From Paraspadella gotoi (taxonomy: Eukaryota > Chaetognatha): a DNA stretch of 64,000 nucleotides. The notes below the pieces were generated by a model. That model worked only from the letters and a program-made list of their open reading frames with translations. It was not told the DNA's origin and ran no database searches. The translations under genes and the position numbers were made by a program. Shown here piece after piece: positions 1-29,981 of the stretch; the first letter of the stretch is position 1, and each line of letters begins with the position of its first letter. The stretch covers positions 17,077,172 through 17,141,171 of the forward strand of contig CM119265.1 in NCBI GenBank assembly GCA_051294375.1, given 5' to 3'.

Positions 1-465
1 AAAGCGGAAAAATCACAAAAAAATCTTAGCCTAAGCTTAGGCTTTGAAAAAAAATTTGTAGACAATTAGTCACCAAACGTGTTTACATATGACGCTTGCT
101 TCGTCCTAAGTAAAAGTTCTACGATTTGAAAAAAACACAAGGACGAACATGATGAAATGTGATGAAAATTGTTAAAGAATCGTAAACGTATGCAAAAATC
201 ATTGTCGAACTTAACAGTAATCAAGAGGGAAAAAAAAATTCGGAGAATGGAGTTTTTTTTTCCCTCCGGTTTGGCCGCATCCTCGATAACCTTTGGGCGA
301 AGGAGGGCGTCGGTGAGGCTGTTTCTCGCCCACCCTCTCATTCAAAGTCTTCGACTCTGGAGATTCGATGAGCAGCCGACCCAAAGGCAGTCGAAGATCC
401 TTCTTCTCAAAGACGGAAGAGGAGGGGGCCAGGGTCGATCGGGAGGATCAGGAACGGGTCAGATA

Positions 466-538
<73 letters not shown>

Positions 539-541
539 AGA

Positions 542-575
<34 letters not shown>

Positions 576-2506
576 GCACGAACCCGGGCTTCCTGCTCGT
601 CTTCCTCCTCTTCTCAACCCGGTCGCCGCCAGTCACGAAGGAAGTAGTTTCTGAATTCTGTGTCTCTTTCCGACTTAAAAAGCGACCAGTGGCTGCGACA
701 AAAACATGTATCGTTAACATATATTTTTAAACAAATCTTGTAAAAAAAAATAAGTAAAAAAAAGTAAAAAAAAGATCAATACCAAATCTTTAAAATTAAA
801 TATACCCGATAAAAAATCATATAAAATATTAAACATCACGAACAATAAAAGTATGTTAAGAAGTCACAAGCTTGTAAGATAAAAAAAATATTAAAATTCA
901 AATCAATAAATTATTAAATTATCTAAATACATTTAGAAATTTTTTTTTAAAAATTCACTTTTTTGCGTCGAAAGTTAGTGAAAAACGCCCAAAAATATGT
1001 GCAGCACAACTGAACACATATCAAGTAAACTTATGCTATCGCAAACTGTTCAAATACCATTGATAAAATAAGATTTGACGTAAATTCAAAAAAAAAATGC
1101 CCAAAATTTGATAGGTCGTTATGTCACTCAAGAAAGACTAAAAATTTAATAGTTGCTGGACCGGACTGAAGTCCCGACGCGACTCAAAATTTTTTTCAAA
1201 TCATAGTTTCAGTTAAGCTAAGACGCGTGACTTTTCAGAATTTTTGTCTATTATATTTTATTATAAATCACTTTAGTGAAAAATGTGTATGTTTTTTCGT
1301 CTATTTAACTTTTTCTACCTACTTAGAGAATTTGTCTCTAACTTTCTTTACTATGCACCCACTAGATCTTTAATTGTACCTGCTTTTCAACAAAATAACA
1401 AATATTTATAGGTTTTTGTCTTAATAAACCAAAGAGCATTTTTAAAAATAAAACGGCAATAAAATTTTGTTTAAAACTTTAGCTGCACCCACTAGATATT
1501 CACTTGCACCTGCTCTTTAACAAAATAACAATTGTTTTTTTAAATTTTTATTATTTTAAATATTTAAAAAAAAATATTGGATATTTTTAACAAGTATTTT
1601 TTTCTTATTCTATTTTATTCTATTTATTTTTCTATATCTTTATCAAAGCATTTTCATCATATATCAAATATGGAAACAAAAATATTATTTTGATTTATAA
1701 AATATTATTGCAAATACTAAAATGATATTAGTGCCACAAAAACAGTTCAGTTCAAGCCCTGAAAGTAAATTTCGTTTATTGTCGCAGCCACTGGTTATTT
1801 TCGCTTGTTAAAAACCTATATGAACTTTCACTTAATGTACATTTTTTTCCCAAACAAAAAAGTTGTAAAAGAATATGTAGCAATAAACTAACTCATTTTT
1901 GCTGCAGTTGCTAACTTTATTATTTTTTCTATCAAGCTATAATTTCCAAACTTTTTGTCCGCTTCGTCTTTAAAATTAAAAACAAACTACCCTAGAATAA
2001 TGATGAATTTACTGTTTTATATTTGGCCGTTTAAAAGCATTACATTTTATTTCATCTAAGCGCCTAAAAATGGATTTAATAGACTTGTGGATAATAATGC
2101 ATCGGATTTAAAAGTTAAATCTGGTGTTCAATTAAAAAAACAAATCACATGCAGCTAGGAATCAAAATCTCCATTTGTGAAGATATTCATTGAAGCGTTT
2201 TAAAATAATGCCAAAATGATTAAATCAACCAGCCATTTGTAGCCTTGTGAATGCGAGTTTGGTCTATTTAGTTAAAATGCAATAATCTTAATAAATATTA
2301 CGGAAAAAGCACAATTTGTCCAAGAGGACCAGTAAAAGGTGTAGTTGCTTCCAATGCATGCGGAAAATCAGAAAGTTTCACCAGACTAGAAAGCGAAGAC
2401 AACTAAAACGAATACGTTTGGATAAATATTAGGCTATTAAATCATGAGGAATTATCCAACTGACATTCAACGTTAAGCTATGCAAAATAAATGATCACGA
2501 TCTATC
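1..2506. other. non-coding, downstream of alpha-spectrin
   Basis: A GA microsatellite occupies 469-572; the rest is AT-rich with poly-A/T runs. It presumably includes the spectrin 3' UTR. A minus-strand AATAAA near 1917-1922 is one possible poly-A signal. Confidence 0.5.
1353..1532 (+). repeat. imperfect 50-bp direct repeat
   Basis: TGCACCCACTAGAT, TTGCACCTGCT-like and AACAAAATAACAA blocks occur at 1353-1403 and 1483-1532. No coding function is seen. Confidence 0.55.
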
Positions 2507-19754
<17,248 letters not shown>

Positions 19755-20649
19755 TTTAATTTCACGGGCGAAGCTTTGAGACAATGTTTCTATTTAATAT
19801 CTTAAGTTTGGAGAGGGCATTAAGTCGCAAAGAGATCTGTCAAAAAGAGTTATACGAAAAAACGAGTTAACGATAGCAACATTTTAAAACTAAAAAGGAA
19901 ACCGACTTTAGCCGATTCTCCTCTCAAAGTTCAAACATTAAATGAACTGGTGAAAATTTCGATAAGGCACAATCTTTGGATCAACAATAAAGAAAAGACG
20001 TTACAAATTTTAAAATTCGTAGCAAAGGCTGCTTTCGACCTTGACTAAATTCATTTACTTCTAGGTATTATTGTATATAATACACATACAAAATTGTAGC
20101 AGCTCAAGTGATTGGTCGCTATATGGTAACTGCGAAAATAAATCGCTTGAGTAAGGAAGAAATTTGGTTTCAATAAAATGTAAAAAAACTTGTTTATTGT
20201 ACCAAATACTGAAGAGTAAATAAATCGAAAGAAACTAAATACACGAAAAAAATCAGCATTACGAATTAAGAGACAGGGACATTTTGAATTTAAAAGTCAT
20301 AATCGGAAATTAGAACGACGCAACAGCCTCTGCAAAACTATGTATATATTTGGTATAACGGCTAAATTTTACTTTCGTCGACCGCGGTTTTGGCGGGTTT
20401 TGAAAAACCATTTAAAAATAATTATTTTGTAAAAAAAAATTAAAAAAAATATTACCTCATTACCCTATCCCTAAACCCTCCTAACCCTAACCACCCCTAA
20501 CCCTAAACCACCCTTAAACCAACCTTAGCTCTCACCCCTCCCTAACCCCGGTCGGCGAAAGTAAAAGTAACGCGGCATAACTACAAGGTGATAAAAAAGT
20601 TATATAACACGGCAATTGACAAACAAATTTTCGTGAGTGTCGAGTATTA
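19755..20649. other. spacer between shf and alpha-spectrin
   Basis: It probably includes the spectrin promoter/5' UTR and the shf 3' UTR. It holds a telomere-like CCCTAA-rich stretch flanked by inverted repeats (20355-20585). Confidence 0.5.
20355..20585. repeat. degenerate CCCTAA tract between inverted flanks
   Basis: CCCTAACC-like units (for example CCCTAACCCTAA variants) fill 20461-20545. GGCTAAATTTTACTTTCGTC on the left and its imperfect complement GGCGAAAGTAAAAGT on the right bracket it, suggesting a small mobile element or captured telomeric repeat. Confidence 0.5.
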
Positions 20650-21549
20650 TCAAAGTTTGGAGGGTGAAGTAACATTTGTTACATGCTTAGCCCGCTTTCT
20701 TTTGTGCTTCTTTCTCTTCTGTTTTCTCGTTTCTTCTTCCTGGATCCATTTTTCTTTAGAGGTTGGTTCCAACTCAACATCGTTTGCGTCCAAGACGTTT
20801 GACTTGTCGATCTTTCGTGGGCGATTTTTGGGTCTCCGACCTCGTTTTGACTTTCGTTGACAAAACTTGCCTTTGAATCCCGGGCGACATTTGCAAATGT
20901 CATCGCGGATGCAGACGCCCCTTCGGCTGCAATCGTTCTTGCAGTGGACGCCGAGTTCACAGCGTCGGCCCACGAAACCCTTGGTGCAAAGGCAGTCCCC
21001 GTAAGGAGTGCATATTCCCCCATTTTCGCATTTTTGGACGAGGCAAGTTTCGTTCTGGAGTCGGCAAATTTTTCCCAGGCGGAGTCGGATCGGCGATCCT
21101 TCCAGCGGCTTTCCGTTGTCGTATCTCACTTCAAAAACTAGTTTGAAGTTGGCGACACCGGCTTTGAGACCCGTGCAGGGAAGGGAAACTCGAAAGTCAG
21201 TGGGTTCTTTGGGAATTTCGCCCGTTCTTGGAATAGATAGTTTCAGTCCTTCCATTATGGCGGGATCCTCGGCCTTAATTCTCAGGAACTTGTAGGTGTA
21301 CTTCCGCTTACCCTTCCCGCTGGACCAGGTCACGTTGATCGAGTCGGCCAACGGAGGAATGGGGGGCAGGTTGGCAGTGAACTTAGTACCCCGACGCAGA
21401 TAATCTGCCAGTTTGTCGTGCTCGATGATTACGATTTCCATGGGGACTCCAGCGAAGGCGCGTACTTCATCCTCACCAATCCACATGGACACCTTAGCCA
21501 GCGATAGCTGCAGCGTCGCCAGAATGAGTATAGCTATTTTCCCATTCAT
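20650..21549 (-). CDS. shf: secreted WIF-domain/EGF protein (WIF1/Shifted family)
   Basis: This 299-residue single-exon ORF opens with a signal peptide (residues 1-19, AILILATLQLSLAK). Residues about 20-163 form a WIF domain: SMWIGEDEVRAFAG, LPPIPP, VTWSSG, FRVSLPCTG and LRLGKICR, with the disulfide pair Cys125/Cys162. Two six-cysteine EGF modules follow (Cys169-197 and Cys203-230). The tail is very basic (KRGRRPKNRPRK; KRKKHKRKRAKH), suggesting binding to heparan sulfate. N-glycosylation sequons occur at 72, 166 and 292. WIF1 binds Wnts; fly Shifted helps spread Hedgehog. Those relatives have five EGF modules, so this protein is short. Which pathway it serves cannot be told from sequence. 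Confidence 0.9.
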   Translation of the reverse strand: MNGKIAILILATLQLSLAKVSMWIGEDEVRAFAGVPMEIVIIEHDKLADYLRRGTKFTANLPPIPPLADSINVTWSSGKGKRKYTYKFLRIKAEDPAIMEGLKLSIPRTGEIPKEPTDFRVSLPCTGLKAGVANFKLVFEVRYDNGKPLEGSPIRLRLGKICRLQNETCLVQKCENGGICTPYGDCLCTKGFVGRRCELGVHCKNDCSRRGVCIRDDICKCRPGFKGKFCQRKSKRGRRPKNRPRKIDKSNVLDANDVELEPTSKEKWIQEEETRKQKRKKHKRKRAKHVTNVTSPSKL

Positions 21550-24500
21550 TTTTTCTCTTTTTTTTTTTTTTGGTTACATTCGCCTTTGTGTTGTTTTTTT
21601 TTTCCTATCGAGTTCAATCTTTACATCGTCGTTTTTTTCTTTGTTTCTTGCCCCTTGTTTTCAATAAGAGCTAATATATATGAATTTCATAGAAGAATAA
21701 TTAAGATTTTTTCTTGATTTGGAACAGTGACTCATGTCACTGCACACAGGAGGGGTCAAATATGGCGGCCGGTAATGTATGCTAATTTGATGAAGGCAAG
21801 GCTCATTTGTCTTCTTTGAAATAACATCTTTGAGCGACCTCTGTGGGACTGATCCTTAACTTTTTAATATAAATATATTACGTTGAGGTTTGACTAAAGG
21901 AAAACAAAAGGTAACGCAATTACCCATTATTGTGAGAAGTGAAAATTGCATACTAAGCACCCCACCGCATTGCGCTGGGTGTTTTTAAATAATTTTTTGC
22001 CGGTTATAGCTTTAAATCATTGGTAATACCTAACTACATATTTATATCTGCTACCGAGCGCCCCAGATATGCTGCATCGTAAGATTTACGAATTTGATTC
22101 CCCCCTGCTCAAGGCTCTTTGGAATGCAAACCTTTTTTCCTGCGATTATCAGTTGCACTTTATTCTTTAGTCTTTAGAGAGGCAATGCAAATCGAGACTT
22201 CAAACCCAACAATTAAACCTTTGTAGCGGTACAAAAGTCATTTTATTGGAAACAAAATAACAGACGTTTAATGTCCAAGAGATTATAAGGCGAATGAACA
22301 GAGGTACTGATCATTGATCAAGTAAAGAGAGAGAGCGTGAGTCAGTAACCTGCTTCCATCGCAATGCTAAACACAGTGGCCAATTCGGGTTGACCCCGTG
22401 GTGGCGAAACCTTCGTCGCCACATCCCCGCCCCCCTCGAAAAGTCAGAAAGACTTGCTTCTTGATGGGTTCGGTGAGCGTGGATGAGGAACGAACGTTTG
22501 TCTTGTCCTGGTTGGTGGCCCGCATCTCCGGTTGGGCGGCGCCGCGTAAATGAAGGCATAAATTCTTCGAGGCTGACCAGGAGGCGGCGGACCCGATGTA
22601 TGAAGCGGCAAAGTCAGCTTTTGGGGCAGGCGTGCCGATTGGTGAACCCTTAGAGCTGGCCGGTGAGTCATCCGAAATGGCTTGGGAACAATTGGAGCCA
22701 ACCGGTGAGACATAGGAGAATGGAGATGGCCTTTTTTCTTAAATAAAAGAGACAATTTGACAGTTAAGACGATAAAAAGATAAAACGATAAGGTGGTGAA
22801 AACTGAGCAGGCCGGTCATGAATGGGGATTTGGCCGGTGATGCGTCGGCGCCAGTCGTTGATTCATCTGCGCTGGCCGGTGAGGCAGTCGGACAGCTCGT
22901 TTTGCCGCGATGGCGAAGCCAATGAGACGGTGGGCGTCATTTGGCAAGGTTGGCGATGACAGCCGAGTGTCATTAAGGACTTCGATCGCCGCCGACATAG
23001 TGTCTGCCCTTAAATTGAGTCGGCCGCCTTTTTTTCCAAAGTAGTAACTTCGGCGTTGACCATGATGATGACGTCCGTCCGCCCGGCGGTGTCTTTGTAT
23101 AAAGGATCGTTGGAGATTGACATGGAGGCGGTAGAAGCATTTACCGTTTTGACTTTTAAAATTTCAGTGGAGATGTCACCCAGCCAGGAGGGGACGCTTT
23201 AACATTTTAATGCTGGGCGGAGTACAATATAGTATTCCCCGATCTAATACGGGAGTGGTCTTTTCATACAATTGAAAGCTTGCAGGGACCTGCTATGTCA
23301 TGATGTTGTAAGAGTGATACAGGCCTTAAACCTCCAAAGGTCCAAAGCCAGTCAAACGTCAGGGGCAAGATAGCTTATTTATCAAATGAATGGATAATTG
23401 TTATATTGGTTGTAACAATTTCATAAACTAGACAGTCTTGCTTGAAAACTTGCAGGGTTTATCGATATTATCATCTTGCAAAATGAATGAAGGCCTTAAC
23501 CTATCATATCCTGCCCAAAGTCAGTGGCGAGAGCCAAGATAGCCAAAAGGTGGATAATTTTAATATTTGTTATAACAATTCAAATAATTAAATACAACAA
23601 TAGAAATAGGGTTTGTTTTATTTCGAGCATTAACATTGAACAAGTTATAATTTGAATCAGGGAAATAGATCTGTGCGACAATTTTTCTTCTCAATAAAAT
23701 GTAAAATTTTGAGCATTTTTGCTACCAATATGTTAATGATTATAAAGGCAACCTTGAGAAATAGATTAGTTTTTACAAAAATTAACAATTTGGAAGATAC
23801 CCTGAACAATCAATATACAACTAATAAAAACTATTCAGACAATTATTTTAAAATTTTCGGAGAAAGCTGATGAAATTTATGAAGTTTTGTTGGGGTGATA
23901 AGTTTTTCATACTGTTAAAGTAATGGACACATGTCTTATGTATGCCTGAAGATCCTTTTTATAGAAAAATATTAATGTAAGTGGGGAAATTTAGTCAATA
24001 GGCTGAGTTATGAAAAAAATATAGATTGGTTTTTTTATTCTGTCAATCTAAAACTGTTACAAAAATATTTCACTGCATTGCAGTTTTGTACTTTTTATTA
24101 TTGTATGTATAAAATTATTTCATAAAAACTTTGTAAAGTTAAATAAATAAAGAGTAACTTTATTCCATCATAATGCATTTTGAAATATATCATGACTTTT
24201 TCAGAGTATTAAATTTAAACATATCCAAATTTTATTTTAAGATAAATTACAGACCCATATCTACTAATATTTCTATATGGGTGAAATTTATTAGATAATA
24301 TACTGAGTAATGTTTATGATGATTACTATTATTTCAATGTTGTGCTTTGAAGCCTTATAGTTATTTTGTGACTTTGACGTTAGGTTTATTGTTTGTTGTT
24401 ATCGTACGGCGGAAGAAATAAAAACTCAATTATAGTATCCAGATTTTGATTCAAGCATCCCAAAAAACTTGGTCAACGTTTTTACCTTTACTATGGCTAA

Positions 24501-25357
24501 GTACGGCACCCTTTCTCCCTAAGTTGTTGACCAGTGACCACATGATCACTTAGTTTGCTATCACCATTTTTATCACTTTAATTACCATTTTTATTGGCTA
24601 TTATTTTTTACCTACCTCGAAAAAACTGTGATTAATTTGTTGTAATTTTAAACTCGATTCAAAAATTATTTTCCATTGAAATCTGGTGTTGAATCCTTTT
24701 CCTTAATTCGAAAAAGTAATTAAGTGTCTACTAAGTCTTAGTCCACTTACTTCTTTGTACGTACTTTTTTCATTTATATTTTACATACATATGTATAAGA
24801 ATTGATTGAATCCACTGTTTTACATCGAACTTGCTTTCATAATGAGTCTAATTGCAGTGCATCGGCAGCCGCTTATTTTATGTACTTAAATTATCTGGTA
24901 TTTATATAAATTTATATTTAAATTTAAAGCTACAAAAAATTTACAAACATTAAACCTACAGAAAACAATGGTTAACATTTAGCCTACTGTAAGCTACCGC
25001 TATCTCTATGATAGACCATGACGGCTAAGTTATTTCAAAAATACTACTGTTATTACTGCTCATGAGTATCATCTATATTTTTAAATAATTTTGTGTCAAT
25101 CGAACTTTACTGGATGTTTAAAATTTAAAATAAAAAATAAAATTATAACGTGCATAAAAAACTGCATATTCATATTTCATTTTACTTAGTGATATAATGT
25201 GTGAATCAGGATCTGTTAACTACTAGCAGTCAGTTTCGCAAATAGTTCGTGGTTTTTTTATTATGATTTATAAGGCTTGGGTAGTGTGTTAAATCTGGGA
25301 TGACAATGCTATGACGTTTCTAAGTAAGGCCTCGTTACTCTTAGATTAATTTGGTTT
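21550..25357. other. intergenic, mostly featureless
   Basis: 22,300-23,200 is GC-richer and recurs to GGCCGGTGAG-like words in short open frames without splice support; it may be a decayed element or pseudogene. 23,600-25,200 is AT-rich with nothing recognised. Confidence 0.4.
23275..23575 (+). repeat. dispersed repeat family, two tandem copies
   Basis: Copy one (23275-23425) and a degenerate copy two (23447-23575) share CTTGCAGGG, AAGGCCTTAA, GGCAAGATAGC-like and GGATAATT-TTATA blocks in the same order. Confidence 0.6.
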
Positions 25358-28274
25358 TCAGAAATCCAATATAGCGCCACTGTACGAAGGACAAAACCTA
25401 AAAAAGTGTAAGTAGCATTGACTTTTTATGTTTTAGAAGGGATATATTTTTAATTATATTTATGTTACCTTCTTTTAATGAAGTACCAAGAGCATGTTCC
25501 AATAAGGATCAACAGTATACTTGAAAATGCAATTGAGGAAGTGATGATAACTGCAATGAATTAATTATAAGTTATTATCTTAAACTTTTATAACCTTGTT
25601 ATTTAGACTCTTGACTGACTCAGATCAATGTATGATCTATACCTTTCTATTTATTTTCAAGAGTGAAAAATAAGATGTGGATCGTTTTCTTTCATTGAAA
25701 ACTTTAACTAACCCCATAAAAACAATGTAAAATGGTTTAATTTAGTCCTTACTCGCAAGTTTTTTTCTTCCGCATTCAGTTTCGTTGTCGATAGGTATCT
25801 CAAAAACGCAGATGTTTGGATCATAAAAATAAGGTGGCTTGGTGGGTCTATTTTCTTTTTTCAGAATATTTTCGGTTGTGTTCATTCCATCGTTTGTATC
25901 ATTTGCGCTTTGCGTAGAATTTTCCTTTTAATGGTATCAAAAAAAATGTTTTTTTTTAATGTAAATTTAAGAATTTTTTAAATTTTATATGCTTACTTCG
26001 ATAAATTCTACCAAGTCGTTTAAAGTTGATCTTGAAGCGACACTTCTTGCCTTGATCGCATTCACGTCATAGCCTTTGCTCACTCGCTCAGTTTTATTGC
26101 TTTTCTCCCTTCCATTATTTTCTGCCTCACTATTGGCAATCAGTTGCTGTTCAGTCTGCTTCGGTCCAACCGGTGTAGCGCTCATCAATGTGACCGTTGC
26201 CACGGTCCCTTCGACATCCTCAAAAAGATTGGCAATGCTGTCCGGATGATCGAATTCAATTAGGTGACCTAATGATGAGCAAATATTTTAAAATTTTCAA
26301 AATGGGATGAAAGTTACGCATGTTGCTATATGCCATATGGCATACGTTCATATTAATCCAAGCGAGTACCTGACAAATGAGTTGGAGTTGAGTAGAGATA
26401 GGGTGAGGAGGAATGCGAAGCTCGGGTTTGTGAGGATGACGATGACTGACGGATTTGAGATTGAGTTCGAACTTGTGAACTTGTCTCTCGTTCGCCCTCC
26501 ACTTTTGACGAAATTCGCTGCGAAATAATTCAGCAAAAAAGATTCATAAATCGCATATACGATCATTTTATTTTAAAGTACAACTCACCGGCGTTTGAGA
26601 GAGCATCGAAACGGTTTTGTCCTTCTGACCAAAATCCGCGTTTTTGGCGGCGAACATCGACCACTTGGCCGATGACGACGAAGCGGACATTTCGGCGTCG
26701 CCCCGGTCAGTGAGTCCCTGAGCGCTTTTTTCGCGACGGACTCTCGGCACCCTCGACGACGAGGCCGTTAAGAACGACAAGATGGCGGCCGCGTCACGAG
26801 ACGAACGCCTCTTCAACTTTGTCGGGTTTTCGTCGAAGGGAAAAGTCGCTTTGGAATCGGTCGTCGCTGCCTTAGTCGTTTTCCCCGCGAGAATCGAAAT
26901 AGATTTCGCCGACTTTGTTGTTCGAAAGACATCGTCAAAGCCAAAAACCGTCCGTGACTGGAGGAGCGGAAGAGAAGAATATCAGACACTAGCCCATTAG
27001 TAATAAAGATAAAATTAGTAATAAATATATTTTGGAGTGAAATAATAAATATTTAAGACAAAGTTTTTCGGCATTATCAAGGAGAGTTTATAACAGCTGG
27101 GATTAATTATATCACGTAACGTCGTTATTTTAAAACAAGATTAATCGAAATGTTGACAACAAAAAATTTTACCGGCGTCAAATGTCGGCTTTTAGAAGAT
27201 TTTGTATCCATCGAAGCGGCTCCAACGCCCTCTGTTTCTGGGACGAAAAACTTTGAGAAATCGCCCCTTTCTCTCCTCGCTCCCAACTTTCCTGCTTCAT
27301 TTGCATAAAACCCAGGCGAGATTTCAGCGCCGGGAAAAGAAAAACCATTCTTTCCAGCATTGAGAGTCTCCCTTTCGCTTTCGTCCTCTTGAACGTCGTC
27401 GTATTTTCGCCGCTTGTTCATCCTTTCTCTTCCACTTTTAGCGAAACCCTCGAAAGGGAATCTAAGCGGCAAAGCGGAATCACCTTTTCGAACCGGCCGT
27501 TGCGCCGTCGACGAGGCTCAAGGATTTCTCCTGTTTTTTTTGTTTTTTTTTGTGGGGGGTTTGGGGGTGGGGGTTTGGGGGTGGGGGGGTGGGGAAGAAC
27601 GGGAAGATGAAAGATCAGACGTTAATGTTTAACGAATCAAGTTATTTTCTCTCTTACTATTGAATTCCGGAACCTTCACGTTTATATTTACCTTTACATT
27701 TTTTTTGGTAGTTGCTATTTCTCTGTGTAATATTCAGTTACTGTTAAATTTTAACTCTATTAACGAGATGATTTGATAATATTACCCATCCAAAACTCTG
27801 TCACTGTCGCAGATGCGACGGACGTACCGGCAGAAGATTTAAAAAGACAGTCATAGGACTTTCTCCCCGACAATAATGAAAAGATCATTAAGTGGAAGGA
27901 AGAATGTTAAGGAGCTGAATGGAACGGAGACCAGGGGATTCTGATACAAAGAGAAGATGAGAAAGGAAAACCGAGGTATTCCATTAGGAGCCCGAAATGT
28001 GAAGTCGGAATGAGACCTGGGGCTATTGGTTGTTGGCCGTATAGTGATGAAAAACTCAACGGGCTCTTACATAGAGAGAGAGAGAGAGAGGAAATAAGGA
28101 AATTCGACAACGTGACATAAGAAGTGTAAATATTATTTACACTTATACTATTTACACTTATTTACACTTAATTTATAGAAATATATATTTAATTCTTATT
28201 TCCGTGAACAATTCAAGTATTTCTTTTTCATCTTTTTTTTTAACCCTTTTTTAAAATTCAATCTTTATTCCTTT

Positions 28275-28354
<80 letters not shown>

Positions 28355-29981
28355 TTCTCTTTCTGCAAAGTTGTTACAACTGGATCGAACGAATCATACT
28401 CTCAAAGGTCCACTTTTTTTCCCGCCGTCCCACCTTTTTCGCTTCCAGTTTTCCATTCGTCTTTTTCCCGCGTAGCGGGATTTTCCTGCTGCCGGAACGC
28501 CGCTCACGCTTCCGGCGCTCATTTAAAGGGGGCGAAGATAAATCGACGCCGGCCGACGACGACGACGACGCCCGGCGCTCGGAATGCGGAGGCAGGGTTT
28601 CGTCTTTTGTTTGAGACACTGTCATAGACGTCGATCCGGTCGTCCATTCGTTGTGGTCGTCTTTCCAAGATCGGCCCAATTTTCGACCTTGCCGTCGGAA
28701 CTGCTGCGGGCGTCCCATGGGATTGGACGACGCCGATTCCTGCGCCGTCGGACGATAGTGAAGGCGCGACAGTCCCGTGGGGGTCGTGATTGCGTCAGTG
28801 AAAAATCTGGAGCTAAGACGTAGATAGGCGTAGGGATGGTCCGGAAGATTTTTCTGAAAAGATTAAGAAAATTTGGAAATCGACTAGTAACAATAATACA
28901 GCTTGCATCATATACAATAAACATTGTACAATGTACATACTACATGGTATACTCTATACATAATACCTGAGGCGATATTTTCCTCGAGTGTTTCGAAGTC
29001 TCTCCGATTTCGGAAGTGTTTCGCTGAATCGATGACGCGGCAACTAATCAATAGTAAAGTTCATTAATGTAAAGGAAGACCATAAACTCGCTTTCCCTGC
29101 GATTGGCTATGGAAATAATTTTGCGCTTACAAGTTACATACACAATTACACATTACAAATATTGTGTAATATACATAGGTTAGGAGTGCTTAATTTCACA
29201 AATGACTTTTACTTCGGGGAAATTTTAATCAAAACAAAAAGTGATTTTTTTTTTTCGCTCTCTTTTTTAAATTTTTATATGAATTTCTTCGTCTTCAGTC
29301 GTTTATTTTTATGAGGGATAATAAAATCGAATACCGTTTTTTTTCTACGTACTACAATTTTAAAAGTCAAAATACTATTCCTTTCTCCAAGTTCTTTCCT
29401 CAGGGTGATCTCGGGCCGGTTAAATAAGGCTTTATGGTGGACTAAAATCCACCAACCGTTCATCAGCGGCCATTGGTACGAATGCTCTTACCTCGGTCTC
29501 GGTCGGAGGCGGAAGACGGCAGCGTCGTTGTCGTCGTCGTATCACATTTGAAGACAAACAAATGACAAAGAGTGAGAAGCAAGAAAACTTTCGTTTTGCG
29601 CCCAGAGAGTCGAGTCAATGGGAGAAGGCGGATTTCAGGGCAGCGGCGTGCGGCGGCGATGTCGACGAGCCGAGCGGTCGGGGCGGCAAGACGAGGGATG
29701 GGTTGCGGTGTATCTTCGACGCTGCGGGAAAAGGATGCGAATTTTGGATGCGGTTGTTGTTGTTGTTGTTGTTGTTGGTGAAGGAAGAAAGAAGCTTCGT
29801 TCCTGAAAAGTTCAGATATCGTTCCGGAAGGACCGCCCCTTTTCCGACGCCGCTTTTGAGGGTCCGCGGACGATCGGCGCCGCTTCCGTCTCGACGACGG
29901 CGAAAACCGGCGAAGCGGCCTCATCTCTGCGTCACACCCGGCGCTCCGGGACTCCGACCCGGGATGGGCGCGTTTTCCCAT
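25358..29981 (-). CDS. unrecognised single-pass membrane protein, 11 predicted exons
   Basis: I built this gene by matching splice phases. Exons: 29981-29492, 29043-28967, 28853-28434, 27858-27828, 27483-27173, 26957-26589, 26517-26370, 26268-25997, 25924-25753, 25550-25469, 25397-25358. Intron phases are 1,0,0,1,0,0,1,0,1,2 and the sum is 2,412 nt (803 residues plus stop). The protein is basic and Ser/Thr-rich, with a Q8 run near residue 70, a short hydrophobic stretch (KVFLLLTLCHLFVF, 131-144), a furin-like site (RVRR), and juxtamembrane N-glycosylation sequons NST, NDT, NTT and NET. A transmembrane helix sits at about 764-787 (IIITSSIAFSSILLILIG), followed by KRR and a short tail ending GAILDF. 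I recognise no family. Exons 6-10 are the most secure. The 31-nt exon 4, the 5' edge of exon 5 and the N terminus are least secure: a good acceptor at 29,722 could instead join an upstream exon. A minus-strand AATAAA lies at 25257-25262. Confidence 0.6.
28280..28362 (+). repeat. CT microsatellite
   Basis: (CT)n with TTCT interruptions, in the third intron of the 11-exon gene, just downstream of its exon 3 on the minus strand. Confidence 0.9.
29432..29476 (+). repeat. fragment of the SINE-like repeat
   Basis: The 45 bp from TATGGTGGACTAAAATCC to GCGGCCATTGGT match the reverse complement of 3788-3832 almost exactly. The fragment starts about 15 nt inside the first intron of the 11-exon gene, next to the donor GTAAGAG. 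Confidence 0.6.

Noticed and set aside
469-572. ORFs with long RERE or SLSL runs across GA/CT arrays (also 30.7, 37.0, 40.7, 46.1, 51.8, 59.1, 62.1 kb)
   Set aside because: Dinucleotide repeats are open in several frames on both strands by chance; no start, splice or composition support.
22300-23200. Decayed retroelement polyprotein suggested by repeated GGCCGGTGAG words
   Set aside because: No reverse transcriptase, integrase or zinc-knuckle motif and frames are short; left as an unassigned GC-rich patch.
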